A stretch of DNA of 64,000 nt from Gammaproteobacteria bacterium (GTDB taxonomy: Bacteria; Pseudomonadota; Gammaproteobacteria; Steroidobacterales; Steroidobacteraceae). Under the pieces are notes generated by a model. That model did no database searches. It was not told the origin of the DNA and saw only the letters and a program-made list of their open reading frames with translations. Shown in pieces: positions 34,350-46,496 of this stretch. A program made the translations under genes and the position numbers. The stretch's first letter is position 1, and each line of letters starts with the position of its first letter. Location of the stretch: contig JAJPKM010000036.1 of the NCBI GenBank assembly GCA_021323735.1, forward strand, positions 186,001 through 250,000. Direction: 5' to 3'.

Positions 34350-34377
34350 AACGGCGGTGGCCTGCGCCACCGCCGTT
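34350..34377. terminator. Bidirectional terminator hairpin
   Basis: A 12-bp perfect stem AACGGCGGTGGC / GCCACCGCCGTT with loop CTGC lies between the convergent glutaredoxin-MauE and katG genes. A short T-rich stretch follows on the plus strand (GCGTTTCGG). Confidence 0.75.
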
Positions 34378-34420
34378 GCGTTTCGGGCCTGGCCTTGGGG
34401 GCAGACCCGTCCTCGGTTGC

Positions 34421-36892
<2,472 letters not shown>

Positions 36893-37063
36893 TCAGACGC
36901 TGTCGCATCGCGGAGACATGGCGGCGCACTCTTTCCGGCGGGATAATCCCTGCGATTCCAAATCATGTCGCATCGCGTTTTGTGCGCTGTCAAACGCCAA
37001 TGGCAGACCGACTCCGCCGGGACGCTGTTTGGTCATGTGGGATATGAAATGAAGGGGAGCAGC

Positions 37064-38332
37064 ATGTTTCAGAAAATGAGCTTTCTTGCACAAACATCAT
37101 TGCTCGCAGCGGCCGCGCTTGGCGTTGCTGCCTGCGGTGGCACCAACGGGACGATGCCTGCGACGAGTCAGGCTCAGAATCAGATGACTCAGATGAAGTT
37201 GTCCGTGGCGGACGCCCCGCCGGCCGACAACGCTACGCATGTCGTTGTCGTCTTCACTGGCGTCGAGCTGACGGGCAACAGCGGAAATCCGGTGACCATC
37301 ACGTTTCCCACCCCGAAGAGCATTGATCTTTTGACGCAAAGCGGCACCGCATCTGCCGTTCTGTTCGACCAACCCATCCCTGCGGGCTCATACGGCCAAG
37401 TTCGGCTGATGGTGACGGCGGACGGCAGTGCCAACAATTCCTATATCGATTTCGCCGACGGTTCGAGGATGGGACTGCAGGTGCCAAGCGGCTCCGAAAC
37501 CGGCTTCAAGTTGGTCTCCGGGTTTACCGTTCCGAGCAGCGGCGTTGTCGACTATACAATCGACTTCGATCTGCGCAAGGCAATCACATGCCCTCCGGGG
37601 CAGGCCCCCGCGTGCATCCTCAAGCCGGTGGAACGCCTCGTCGACAACACCTCGGTCGGCAATATTCAGGGACAGATCACCAGCGCGCTGCCGAGGGGAT
37701 GTACGCCCGGCGTCTATCTGTACAGCGGCGTCGTGACGAAGCTTGAAGACCTCAATAGCACCGCACCGTCCACCGATACCAATCAGCCGCTGGCCTCGAA
37801 AGTGCCGGTCGCAACCTCGGCCCCGCCTTACTATTATCAGTTCACGTTCCTCCCGCCCGGCATGTACACCGTGGCGTTCACGTGTCAGGCCGCGCTGGAT
37901 AACCCCGATCAGGCAGATCCGTCGGTCATACTCGCGACCGTCGCGACCGCCGCCGTAAGTGCCGGCCAAACTGCGACGGTCGACGTCGCTCTCGGCAGCA
38001 TCCAGGGGCAAGTCACCGGCAACCTGCCGACGGGATGCACGCCCGGCGTCTATTTGTATAGCGGCAACGTGACGGCGCCGGAAGACTGGAACAGCGCGGC
38101 ACCGTCCACCGACACCAATCAGCCCCTTAACTCGACCCTGCCCACCGCGACGTCGGTGCCGCCCTATAGTTATCAGTTCACGGCACTGCCCCCTGGTACC
38201 TACACAGTGGCGTTCACTTGCCAGGCCGCACTGGACAATAGGGCGCAGGCGGATGCCGCCGTGACCTTCAGTCCGATCACGACCGGCATCGTCGTGACCG
38301 CCGACAATACGACGACGGTCAACATTACCTAG
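37064..38332 (+). CDS. DUF4382 lipoprotein with tandem domain repeat
   Basis: A 422-residue lipoprotein (lipobox LGVAAC, then GGTNGT). Residues about 35-195 form a DUF4382 domain (MKLSVADAPPADNATHVVVVFTGVEL, YTIDFDLRKAI). Two tandem 112-residue beta-rich units follow, at 37658-37993 and 37994-38329. Both carry GCTPGVYLYSG, PSTDTNQPL and TYTVAFTCQAALDN-type signatures and four matching Cys. They resemble carboxypeptidase-regulatory-like folds. The close identity and exact 336-bp period suggest a recent in-frame duplication. GGGGAGC precedes the ATG at 37064. Function is unknown. Confidence 0.8.
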   Translation: MFQKMSFLAQTSLLAAAALGVAACGGTNGTMPATSQAQNQMTQMKLSVADAPPADNATHVVVVFTGVELTGNSGNPVTITFPTPKSIDLLTQSGTASAVLFDQPIPAGSYGQVRLMVTADGSANNSYIDFADGSRMGLQVPSGSETGFKLVSGFTVPSSGVVDYTIDFDLRKAITCPPGQAPACILKPVERLVDNTSVGNIQGQITSALPRGCTPGVYLYSGVVTKLEDLNSTAPSTDTNQPLASKVPVATSAPPYYYQFTFLPPGMYTVAFTCQAALDNPDQADPSVILATVATAAVSAGQTATVDVALGSIQGQVTGNLPTGCTPGVYLYSGNVTAPEDWNSAAPSTDTNQPLNSTLPTATSVPPYSYQFTALPPGTYTVAFTCQAALDNRAQADAAVTFSPITTGIVVTADNTTTVNIT

Positions 38333-38720
38333 CCTGGGCGGGATCGGTCGCGCCCCTCAGGCCGGGTGGTGGTTCACTGCTTCCCGGCGAACTGGAACGT
38401 TCCGTTGGGTTGTCCCGTTCCTGGGGTATGTGGCGAACTGGACGAGTCAACTGATGCCGCTAACGCGGCAGAGAACACGCGAGCGGCACTTTCCAGAAGG
38501 CACGAACTCTGCGCTCAAGATCTTTCCAAAATGATTGCGCCCTGCCGGGCGCACGAAAAGACGGGAGCGCTGCGCGCATTCCGTTCAGGAACGAGCGATT
38601 GCGCGCCGATCGCAGCCTTCACGGGGAGCGCGTACCTTAAGTTCAGGCAGCGAAGTTGCATTAATGTGTGACAACGGGTAACGTTATGATACGTAACATA
38701 AACGCACTAGTCATATTAAA
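38333..38720. other. Intergenic region
   Basis: About 390 bp without a supported gene. A 101-residue frame (38366-38671) has no recognisable similarity and many Cys and Arg codons. The last 60 bp are AT-rich (around GTTATGATACGTAACATAAAC) and probably contain the promoter of the next gene. Confidence 0.5.
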
Positions 38721-39755
38721 ATGAACATCCGCAGCGTCGCACCGGTAGCCATTTTTTGCCTGAGCTATATCCTGGCATCGCACGCTTCGGATTCGCAACG
38801 CCTGCTGGTAAAAATCGATGCAAGCGAAGCAGAACAGGTTCTTGCAATTCTGAGTAAGCGCAAGCACGCCCAGTCGGTCACCGACGACGACTGGCGTGTA
38901 CTATTCGACACGGAGCCGTATCGTCGTCTCCAAGCGCGCGAAGCCGCCATGCATCGTCCCTTCACCGACGAGGGGTTCAAGAAGTTTGTGCTCTCCGACG
39001 AGCTCACCGCCGCATATGACCAGTTGAGACAAACCGTCGATGCCTGGAAGAAGGCCGACTTGAATGCTAGCGCACGGCGAGTTCTGCAGTATCTGCCTGC
39101 GGAGGCTGTAATTCACGTCAAGGTATTTCCGGAAATCAAACCCCAACATAATAGTTTTGTATTCGACACCGACACGGACCCGGCAATCTTCCTCTATGTA
39201 GATTCGAAAGTTCCACGTGAGCAATTTGAGAACACCGTCGCGCATGAAATGCATCACATCGGCCTGTCGAGTACCGATGCGCTCTATGCGAAGAAAATCG
39301 CGGTCTTGCCGGCCAGCGTGCAAAAAGCGTCCGAGTGGATGGGAGCGTTCGGTGAAGGACTGGCCGTCCTGGCGGCGGCCGGTGGGCCCGATATACCTCC
39401 CAATCAATACAGTCGGCCGGACGTGCAGCAAAATTGGGAGCGAGGCGTGGGCCGCTTCAACCAAGACTTAGCCACTTTGAACGAGTTCTTCCTCGAAGTG
39501 CTCGACGGGCGTTTGCAAGGCCCTGCCGCCGATCAGAAGGCGTACACCTTCTTCGGCGAGATCCAGGGCCCCTGGTATACGGTCGGCTACAAGATGGCGA
39601 CTCTGGTGGAAAGGCGCTATGGGCGGCCGGCACTAATTCAATGCATGCTGGATCGACGGCTACTGTTGGAGCGTTACAACAGCGCAGCTGAGGAACTGAA
39701 TGCGTCGAACACGGATCAGTTGGCGCTGTGGTCCGCGAAGGTGCTCGCTCAATGA
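38721..39755 (+). CDS. Exported putative zinc peptidase with HEMHH motif
   Basis: A 344-residue protein with a signal peptide (about 22 residues). The middle contains TVAHEMHHIGLS, an HExxH zinc site (about residues 176-180), and a later GEGLAVLAAAGG. The layout resembles DUF5700/DUF2268-type putative metallopeptidases. The last 7 bp overlap the 3' end of the CadC-type gene on the other strand. Activity is inferred from the motif only. Confidence 0.75.
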   Translation: MNIRSVAPVAIFCLSYILASHASDSQRLLVKIDASEAEQVLAILSKRKHAQSVTDDDWRVLFDTEPYRRLQAREAAMHRPFTDEGFKKFVLSDELTAAYDQLRQTVDAWKKADLNASARRVLQYLPAEAVIHVKVFPEIKPQHNSFVFDTDTDPAIFLYVDSKVPREQFENTVAHEMHHIGLSSTDALYAKKIAVLPASVQKASEWMGAFGEGLAVLAAAGGPDIPPNQYSRPDVQQNWERGVGRFNQDLATLNEFFLEVLDGRLQGPAADQKAYTFFGEIQGPWYTVGYKMATLVERRYGRPALIQCMLDRRLLLERYNSAAEELNASNTDQLALWSAKVLAQ

Positions 39756-41686
39756 GTAAGTTTCATCCGGTTGAGGAATGCGTGGTATCGAGCGTCGGCG
39801 CGGATATTCTTGAGCAGCGGATCGATCTTGACATACATGCAACTCGAATCGCGTTGTAGGGCAGCGCGGTCGAGCCACTCGAACGCCTGATCGATCTCTC
39901 CACGATAGGCATGAAGTTCGGCAATTCTGAAGGCGGAGTCATTCGCGTGGCGACTCTTGAGACTAGTCAGCTCTCGATCCGCATCTTCCTTTTGACCCAA
40001 TGCGAAATGCACCAAAGCCAGGCCGGACGTTCGAGCAGAATCATCGGTCTCGCGCTGTATCGTTTCCAAGGATGCAGTGAATTGACCTTCGGCGAGCTGA
40101 ACCTCGCTGATTGGGCCGGCTAGGTGCGCTGTGGGGCTGAGCTCCTGCGCTTTGCGATAATTATTCTTCGCCTCGGAAAATCTACCGAGCGAGTAATCCA
40201 GGAATCCGATCCACCCATAGTTTCGTGCATCGAGAGGATCGAGACTTATCGACCGGAGAATCAGTGTTCGAGCTTCTTCGAGGTTGCCTTCGGACATTTT
40301 CACGGTGCCGAGAAACCAGTAGACGTCTGCAAATCCCGGTTCGAGTTCCATCACTCTGCGGTATTCTCTTTCGGCCCCCATCCAGTCCCACCCCAGATAT
40401 TGCTCCACGATACCCATGGCAAGGTGCGCTGCCGGAAGATTCGGGTCCAACCGCAGCGCCGTACCTGCGGCACTTTGCGCTTCGTCGCGGATGTTCTCGG
40501 CCAAGACAAACTGACTATCGGATTGGTGAACAAGAGCTCTGGCCAGCTCGGCCCATGCGGGGGCGTACCCCGGATCCAAACCGATTGACTGATGCAAATA
40601 GTCGACGATGGCCTGTTGCTGCGCCATGGTCGCCCCGGTCTCGGCGCCCCGACCCATGGCGCGAGCTTGAAAGTAGGCTGCGTAAGCCGGAGTGTTCTCG
40701 GCAGGCGGCGTCGCGCCGCGAATATCGTCGAGGGACGCCTGCAGTGACGTCGTCACCTCGGCGGCAATATCGTTCTGGACCATCAAAATATTGTCTACGG
40801 GACGATCGTAGGTCTTCGACCAAACATGATATCCCGTGTCGCTACGGATCAATTGTGCGGTAATCCGCAGGGTATCCTTGGATTTGCGTACGCTGCCTTC
40901 CAGTACGTAGGCAACACCGAGTGCGTCGGCTATTTCCCTAATGGTTGCCTGCTTACCCTTGAAATAAAATGATGATGTTCGGGCCGGTACGCGCAGGCTC
41001 GGGATCTTGGTCAATGCGGCAATCAGTTCTTCGGTCATGCCGTCGGCGAAGTACTGCTGTTGCATTTCTTCGGTGAGATCGATGAACGGCAGCACGGCGA
41101 TGGATTTTTCAGGTCGCGGGGCCAAGCTGGCGGACCTAAAACGCCCGCTGACTTCGAATCGAGCATGGTTCAAGTTGGCGATGATCAAGTAGGCGACCAC
41201 CGACACGAGTAGGGCGGCGGCAGCGATGCCCGCCAATCCGATCTTTCGTCGAGGTGGCGCGACATCTGGCACCCTGTGGGAGTCCAGTTCGGTTCCCCCA
41301 TGGTCCGATGCTGTCGGCGGACCTAGCAACCGATCGGCCGAGATCGTTGGGTCATCGGCGCAAGGGGCGACCGCTGCCACCATGCGATAGCCGAGTCGTG
41401 GCACCGTCGCTATGTACGTAGGATTTCGGCGGTCGTCCCCGAGGACACGGCGCAGCGACGCAACTGCCTGGTAGACCGAGTCCGGAGTGACGATGACACC
41501 CGACCAGACCTCTTCGAGCAACTGATCGATGCTGACGACCTGCCCGGCATGCTCGGCCAAGCAGAGCAATAGGCGCATGGTCCGTTCCTCCAGCCGAAGA
41601 TTCTCTCCAGGTCGTGAAATCTGGCCTGTGGTGGGATTGACATCCCAATCTCCGATGCGAAGAGCGGTGACGGCGGCGCGTTGCAT
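39749..41686 (-). CDS. CadC-type transmembrane regulator with TPR domain
   Basis: A 645-residue protein. A winged-helix OmpR-type DNA-binding domain spans about 8-105 (DWDVNPTTGQISRPGENLRLEERTMRLL, then NPTYIATVPRLGYRM). One transmembrane helix lies near 165-185 (IGLAGIAAAALLVSVVAYLII). A FlgO-like domain (about 205-320, KSIAVLPFIDLTEEMQQQYFADGMTEELI) and TPR repeats (about 350-640) follow. Such one-component regulators sense a periplasmic signal and bind DNA directly. It is probably involved in stress or envelope control. No cotranscribed gene follows. Confidence 0.9.
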   Translation of the reverse strand: MQRAAVTALRIGDWDVNPTTGQISRPGENLRLEERTMRLLLCLAEHAGQVVSIDQLLEEVWSGVIVTPDSVYQAVASLRRVLGDDRRNPTYIATVPRLGYRMVAAVAPCADDPTISADRLLGPPTASDHGGTELDSHRVPDVAPPRRKIGLAGIAAAALLVSVVAYLIIANLNHARFEVSGRFRSASLAPRPEKSIAVLPFIDLTEEMQQQYFADGMTEELIAALTKIPSLRVPARTSSFYFKGKQATIREIADALGVAYVLEGSVRKSKDTLRITAQLIRSDTGYHVWSKTYDRPVDNILMVQNDIAAEVTTSLQASLDDIRGATPPAENTPAYAAYFQARAMGRGAETGATMAQQQAIVDYLHQSIGLDPGYAPAWAELARALVHQSDSQFVLAENIRDEAQSAAGTALRLDPNLPAAHLAMGIVEQYLGWDWMGAEREYRRVMELEPGFADVYWFLGTVKMSEGNLEEARTLILRSISLDPLDARNYGWIGFLDYSLGRFSEAKNNYRKAQELSPTAHLAGPISEVQLAEGQFTASLETIQRETDDSARTSGLALVHFALGQKEDADRELTSLKSRHANDSAFRIAELHAYRGEIDQAFEWLDRAALQRDSSCMYVKIDPLLKNIRADARYHAFLNRMKLTH

Positions 41687-41949
41687 CGTGATTGGTGGCT
41701 ATGTTCCTGTTTATAAAAAAGAAAGATCGTCTTTGATTGTACCAAACCAGTGAGCCGTCCCCAGAGGTCTGGGGTGAGCGACTGGCGGATCTGCGGTACC
41801 GGTGTTGGATTCAGAACTTCTCAGAGAGTTTCGGCCGAATTTCAGGACTCCCGGCGGCGATTGCGGGCATCGTTCAGCCCACACCGAGTATCGGGGCCTA
41901 AGTACCCCTTCTCGCTCATCGTCGATGAAATAACACAGAAGGATTTCCA

Positions 41950-43206
41950 ATGACCCTGTGGTCGATTCGAAGAATGACTCGAGCCGCGTTCTTGGCCGCA
42001 ATCCTCATGGAACCAGCGATGGCCGGCGCCACGGCCGATACCTGGCTCGATACTTGGGGAGCCTCGCCCGATTCCGTGGGACCTGCACTCAAGGCGCAAT
42101 CCATTCGTCAGATCATACGCACCAGCACCGACGGATCGGCGCTACGCCTGCGCTTCTCCAATCTCCTCGGCACTACTCCGTTGACCATAGGCCCGGTGCA
42201 CGTCGCCGCCAGTGAGAGTGGATCCGCGATTCGGCCGCAGACCGACCATGCAGTGACTTTTGGCGGCCATTCGAGCGTGACCATTGCGAAGGGTAAGGAT
42301 GTGCTCAGCGATGCGGTCGGATTTCCGGTGCAAGCGCTTGAAGACCTCGCGGTGACCCTATATCTGCCGGCAGGCGCCACCGCCCCGACCATTCACGCAG
42401 CCGGCATGGAAACGGCATTCTTCGTGGCCGGCGACGCCACGGCCGCGACGAGCTTCCCTTCTCGGGCGCAGACCGATGACAGCCGCTATTTTTTGACCGA
42501 TGTGGAGGTGAACGCCGCCACCCGTGCCGAGGTGATGGTAGTAGTCGGGGATTCCATTACCGATGGCATCGGTTCGACGGAAGATAAAAATTCACGCTGG
42601 ACGGACATTCTCGCGGCAAGGCTTCACGCAAGTCCGGTAGTGGCATCGATTGGGGTCGTGAACTCCGGAATCGCCGGCAATCGAATTCTGAACGACGGGG
42701 CGCGTCCCTTTGTCGGACCCAGTGCTCTGTCGCGTTTCGACCGCGACGCGCTCGACAAGCCCGGTGCGCGCTGGGTCATGTTGTTCGAGGGAATCGGCGA
42801 CATCATCGCCGACGATGTGCTCACGAGCCCCTCCCAGCATGTGTCCACTTCGCAAATCATCGAAGGTATGAAGACTCTCGTTGCGCGCGCTCATGCGCGG
42901 AACATCAAGGTTTGGGGCGCCACGTTGATGCCTTATGAAGGTGCGGTGCTACCATCCAGAGACGGTACCGCACGACCGCTATATACCGGTTCGGGCGAGG
43001 CCAAACGCCAGCTCGTCAACGCATGGATCCGCGACTCTGGCACGTTCGACGCGGTCGTCGATTTCGATCTTGTCACCCGGGATCCGACTCATCCGAGCCA
43101 ATTGTTACCCGCCTTCGACAGTGGCGATCATTTGCACCCGAACGATACCGGGTATGAGGCGATTGCAACCTCGATCGATCCGCGTTGGCTTGCGGCCGGT
43201 AAATGA
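41950..43206 (+). CDS. SGNH/GDSL hydrolase
   Basis: A 418-residue exported protein (signal peptide to about 28, AMAGATA). The esterase blocks are visible: VVVGDSITDG (nucleophile Ser202), the NSGIAGNR block II Gly, a GIGDII (block III-like) stretch, and GDHLHPNDTGY (Asp-His). Similar enzymes hydrolyse esters of lipids, rhamnogalacturonans or acetylated sugars; the substrate is open. AAGGA precedes the ATG at 41950. The stop overlaps the next gene's ATG (ATGATG). Confidence 0.9.
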   Translation: MTLWSIRRMTRAAFLAAILMEPAMAGATADTWLDTWGASPDSVGPALKAQSIRQIIRTSTDGSALRLRFSNLLGTTPLTIGPVHVAASESGSAIRPQTDHAVTFGGHSSVTIAKGKDVLSDAVGFPVQALEDLAVTLYLPAGATAPTIHAAGMETAFFVAGDATAATSFPSRAQTDDSRYFLTDVEVNAATRAEVMVVVGDSITDGIGSTEDKNSRWTDILAARLHASPVVASIGVVNSGIAGNRILNDGARPFVGPSALSRFDRDALDKPGARWVMLFEGIGDIIADDVLTSPSQHVSTSQIIEGMKTLVARAHARNIKVWGATLMPYEGAVLPSRDGTARPLYTGSGEAKRQLVNAWIRDSGTFDAVVDFDLVTRDPTHPSQLLPAFDSGDHLHPNDTGYEAIATSIDPRWLAAGK

Positions 43207-45260
43207 TGACGTCGGATTACCGGACCCCACCGGCAATAAATGACGAGAAAAATTTGATTTGCACTCTCTACCGGTCGGCGGCGAGCCTCCTGTTGGTGCT
43301 GTGTGCGACGCACCCGCTGGCCCAGGAGGCAGCGCCTGTTCGCCGAACGCTCAGCGTGGATGATTTTTACCGCGTCCATGACGTGAGCGACCCCCAAGCG
43401 TCGCCCGACGGTCAATGGGTAGCCTATGTCGTGGCCACCAACGACCGCGATGCCGATGAGGCGCGCAGCGCCATCTGGATGGTGAGCTGGGATGGCAGTC
43501 GGCGGCTGGCGCTGACCGGAGCGGCGCAGGGCAATGGCAAACCACGCTGGAGTCCTGACGATCGCTATCTCGCCTTTCTCGCAGCAGACAAAGGTTCTGG
43601 CCAAACGCAAATCATGTTGCTCGACCGCCGCGGCGGCGAGCCTCGTCGGCTGACCAGCACCGCCGGCACTGTCGGCGACTATTCCTGGTCGCCGGACGGC
43701 AGGCGCGTGGTGTTCACGGTGGAGCAAGGCGACGCGGCTACTCCACCCAAACCCATCGTGATCGACGCACTACACTTCAAGCAGGATGAGGACGGCTATC
43801 TCAGCACCGGCCGCAAGCGACATCTGTATCTCATCGATGTCGACGACCTGCACAGCGAGCAGCTGACGGACGATCCGCAATACAACGAAGATCTTCCCGT
43901 TTGGTCGCCCGACGGCCGGTGGGTAGCCTTTGTCCGCACACGAGGGCTGTGGCTGGACCAAGACGGACGGGAAGACATCGATATCGTCGAACCCCGGGCG
44001 GGCGCGACTCCGCACCATGTCGTGCGCCCGTTCGCGCCGAACACGCAGCAGCTTGCATGGAGCCCGAATGGTGCGCAGATTGCCTATCTGCAGGGACAGG
44101 AGCCGAAATTCAGCGCCTATCTCCAGGACCGGCTCATGATCGTGCCGGCCGCAGGCGGCGCGGCGCGCGCGGTGACGGAGAAGCTCGATCGTACGGTGAA
44201 GTCCTTCGCGTTCGCCGCCGACTCGGCATCGATCACCATCGCCGTGGAGGACGACGGTACCGTCTACCCGGCGCGGGTGGACCTCGCCAGCGGATCGATC
44301 AACCGCGAGACGGCTGCAGGACCGTTTGTCGTCTCGGCGCTGTCCTCGGCGGGCGGGCACACGGTGCTGCTCGAGTCGAGCGACGCTGCACCGGCTGAAG
44401 TCCATGCACTCGAGGGTGGGCATCTGCGCAAATTGACGGCCCACAATGATGCATTGCTTGCGCAACTTGAACTCGGCGCCGTGCAAAACCTGCGCTTCAA
44501 GAGCCGGGACGGCACAGAAATCCACGCGCTCGTAGTCACGCCGCCCGGATTTGTCGCCGGCCGTCGATACCCGACGGTTTTGTGGGTTCACGGTGGGCCG
44601 AACGGGCAGAGCAAACATTCGTTGGTCCTCGACGCGGGCCAATCCGAGCCGCAGATGTTTGCGGCGAAAGGCTACGTCGTCCTGCTCATCAACTACCGCG
44701 GCAGCGCCGGCCGAGGCATCGCCTTCGCAAAAGCCATTTTTGCCGATTGGGGCCACAAGGAGGTGGAGGACCTCCTGGCCGGGGTGAACTATCTGGTCGC
44801 TCAGGGAATTGCGGACCCCGATAGGCTGGCCATTGGCGGCTGGAGCTACGGCGGCATACTCACGGATTACACCATTGCGAATGATCGGCGCTTCAAGGCC
44901 GCCATCAGCGGCGCGGGAAGTGCCGATCAGTTAGCCATGTACGGCAGCGATGAATACTTTCTCCAATACAACAATGAACTCGGGCCGCCGTGGAAGAACA
45001 CGGCGCTGTGGCTCAAGGTCTCGTATCCGTTCCTCCATGCGGATCGAATTCATACCCCGACCCTGTTCATGGGCGGAGACAAGGACTTCAACGTCCCGAT
45101 TGCCGGCGGAGAGCAGATGTATCAGGCGCTGCGCACCCTGGGCGTTCCGACGCGACTCGTCGTGTATCCCGATCAGCATCACGTGCTCACGCGCCCGAGC
45201 TTCGTCGAAGACTTGATCGAGCGGATGTCGGACTGGCTCGGGCGTTATGTCGGACACTAA
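43203..45260 (+). CDS. S9-family prolyl oligopeptidase-like peptidase
   Basis: A 685-residue exported peptidase. A hydrophobic stretch (about 20-40) ends in a probable signal-cleavage site (THPLAQEA), preceded by an unusually long polar N-terminus, so the true start may be further in. A PD40-type beta-propeller spans about 60-400. The alpha/beta-hydrolase domain (430-685) has GGWSYGG with the nucleophile Ser (about 554) and catalytic His in PDQHHVLT. Family members cleave dipeptides or oligopeptides, often after Pro or Ala. It is coupled to the SGNH gene. Confidence 0.92.
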   Translation: MMTSDYRTPPAINDEKNLICTLYRSAASLLLVLCATHPLAQEAAPVRRTLSVDDFYRVHDVSDPQASPDGQWVAYVVATNDRDADEARSAIWMVSWDGSRRLALTGAAQGNGKPRWSPDDRYLAFLAADKGSGQTQIMLLDRRGGEPRRLTSTAGTVGDYSWSPDGRRVVFTVEQGDAATPPKPIVIDALHFKQDEDGYLSTGRKRHLYLIDVDDLHSEQLTDDPQYNEDLPVWSPDGRWVAFVRTRGLWLDQDGREDIDIVEPRAGATPHHVVRPFAPNTQQLAWSPNGAQIAYLQGQEPKFSAYLQDRLMIVPAAGGAARAVTEKLDRTVKSFAFAADSASITIAVEDDGTVYPARVDLASGSINRETAAGPFVVSALSSAGGHTVLLESSDAAPAEVHALEGGHLRKLTAHNDALLAQLELGAVQNLRFKSRDGTEIHALVVTPPGFVAGRRYPTVLWVHGGPNGQSKHSLVLDAGQSEPQMFAAKGYVVLLINYRGSAGRGIAFAKAIFADWGHKEVEDLLAGVNYLVAQGIADPDRLAIGGWSYGGILTDYTIANDRRFKAAISGAGSADQLAMYGSDEYFLQYNNELGPPWKNTALWLKVSYPFLHADRIHTPTLFMGGDKDFNVPIAGGEQMYQALRTLGVPTRLVVYPDQHHVLTRPSFVEDLIERMSDWLGRYVGH

Positions 45261-45265
45261 AAACC

Positions 45266-45952
45266 ATGTCGCTATTCAATCGCAGATTCTATTTCCTGAT
45301 GTCGCTGATCGTTGCCGCGCTAGTTGTCGACGGCTTCGGTCCAAGACTCGGCGCGCGGCTCATTCATCCTCCGGTTCCGCCTGGCACGATCTTGTACATC
45401 CACGCCGTCGTATTCTCCAGTTGGGTGATTTTCTTCATCGTTCAAACGGCATTGGTCGGTGTTAGAAAGGTAAAAATTCACCGAACCTTGGGGTGGTGGG
45501 GAGGTGTACTCGGAGCGTCGATTCCCATTCTGGGCACGGCGACTGCCATCGTGGTGGGACGATCGGATGCGCATCCCACGGATGCCGACGCGGCATTCCT
45601 CGTGTTTTCGTTCTACGACATGGCGGCGTTCGCCGTTGCGTTCGCCCTGGCATTGCATTGGCGACATAGACCTGAGTTTCATCGCCGACTCATGTTCATC
45701 GCCACTTGCGGGCTGCAGTCGGCGGCCGTTGCCCGAATCTTACCGCGGGGGTCGCCGCACGAGTGGATCTACGTAGGCGTGGATGTGCTGATTTTCAGCG
45801 GCGTGATGCGCGATTGGATCTTTGCGAGGCGTATCCACCCGGTATATGTCCGGGGTTGGATTCCTCTGCTGCTCTGTCAGGTGCTGGTTCTGTACATCGA
45901 AATCAGTCGGCCACAATGGTGGCTGACGATTGCCCACGGCATAGTCGGCTAG
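45266..45952 (+). CDS. Unknown polytopic membrane protein
   Basis: A 228-residue protein with about six hydrophobic helices (10-28, 40-62, 72-92, 105-127, 150-170, 185-215). Conserved-looking pieces such as HAVVFSSWVIFFIVQTALV and HRTLGWWGG resemble a family of bacterial membrane proteins of unknown function. It begins 5 bp after the S9 peptidase stop, so it is likely in the same operon. The stop overlaps the VOC gene on the other strand. Confidence 0.7.
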   Translation: MSLFNRRFYFLMSLIVAALVVDGFGPRLGARLIHPPVPPGTILYIHAVVFSSWVIFFIVQTALVGVRKVKIHRTLGWWGGVLGASIPILGTATAIVVGRSDAHPTDADAAFLVFSFYDMAAFAVAFALALHWRHRPEFHRRLMFIATCGLQSAAVARILPRGSPHEWIYVGVDVLIFSGVMRDWIFARRIHPVYVRGWIPLLLCQVLVLYIEISRPQWWLTIAHGIVG

Positions 45953-46401
45953 GGGTTCGCCCGTTCCCAGAGCTCAATCGGGTTGCCTTCCGGATCATGC
46001 AGTCGGGCGAATCGGCCGTAGGGGGATTTCTCGGGATCCACCTTGACCTCAATGTTGGACTGCTGCAGCTGAGCGACCATGGCATCCAAATTTCGCACTC
46101 GAAAGTTCACCATCCACCCTTGCTGCTGCGATCCGAAATAATCGGTATCCATCGCAAACGGAGTGAACGAAGTCGGGCCGGCGGCTTGTTGCCACACACG
46201 ATGGTCAATCCCGAGATTGAGCTCATACCACTGCGCCAATTTTTTCGGGTCGCGGCTGCGGAAGAATAGTCCGCCGATGCCCAGGACCCGCTCAGTCGGC
46301 ATATTCATCTGCAACTCCCCCGTGCCCGGCGCGGCACTCTCAGCAGTTCCGGCGGTGGCCAAGGCGGCTCCGACGATGAAGGTTCTACGGTCGATCAGCA
46401 T
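45949..46401 (-). CDS. Exported VOC (glyoxalase-fold) protein
   Basis: A 150-residue protein with a twin-arginine-like signal (LIDRRTFIVGAALATAG) and one VOC fold (about 40-148). The fold carries GIGGLFFRSRDPKKLAQWYELNLG and RFARLHDPEGNPIELWE, the last with the metal-binding Glu. VOC enzymes include glyoxalases, dioxygenases and antibiotic-binding proteins. A secreted version is uncommon. Function is unknown. Confidence 0.8.
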   Translation of the reverse strand: MLIDRRTFIVGAALATAGTAESAAPGTGELQMNMPTERVLGIGGLFFRSRDPKKLAQWYELNLGIDHRVWQQAAGPTSFTPFAMDTDYFGSQQQGWMVNFRVRNLDAMVAQLQQSNIEVKVDPEKSPYGRFARLHDPEGNPIELWERANP

Positions 46402-46496
46402 GTCTTAGTATGCACGATGATGCCGCCGCTGGCTTGCCGTGTATAAGAGATCTTTTTGACGAATCTGCGGCGGATCGATGGCATTCATTTACAATA

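Noticed and set aside
38366-38671. A 101-residue frame before the HEMHH protein
   Set aside because: No ribosome-binding site, similarity or regular composition supports it.
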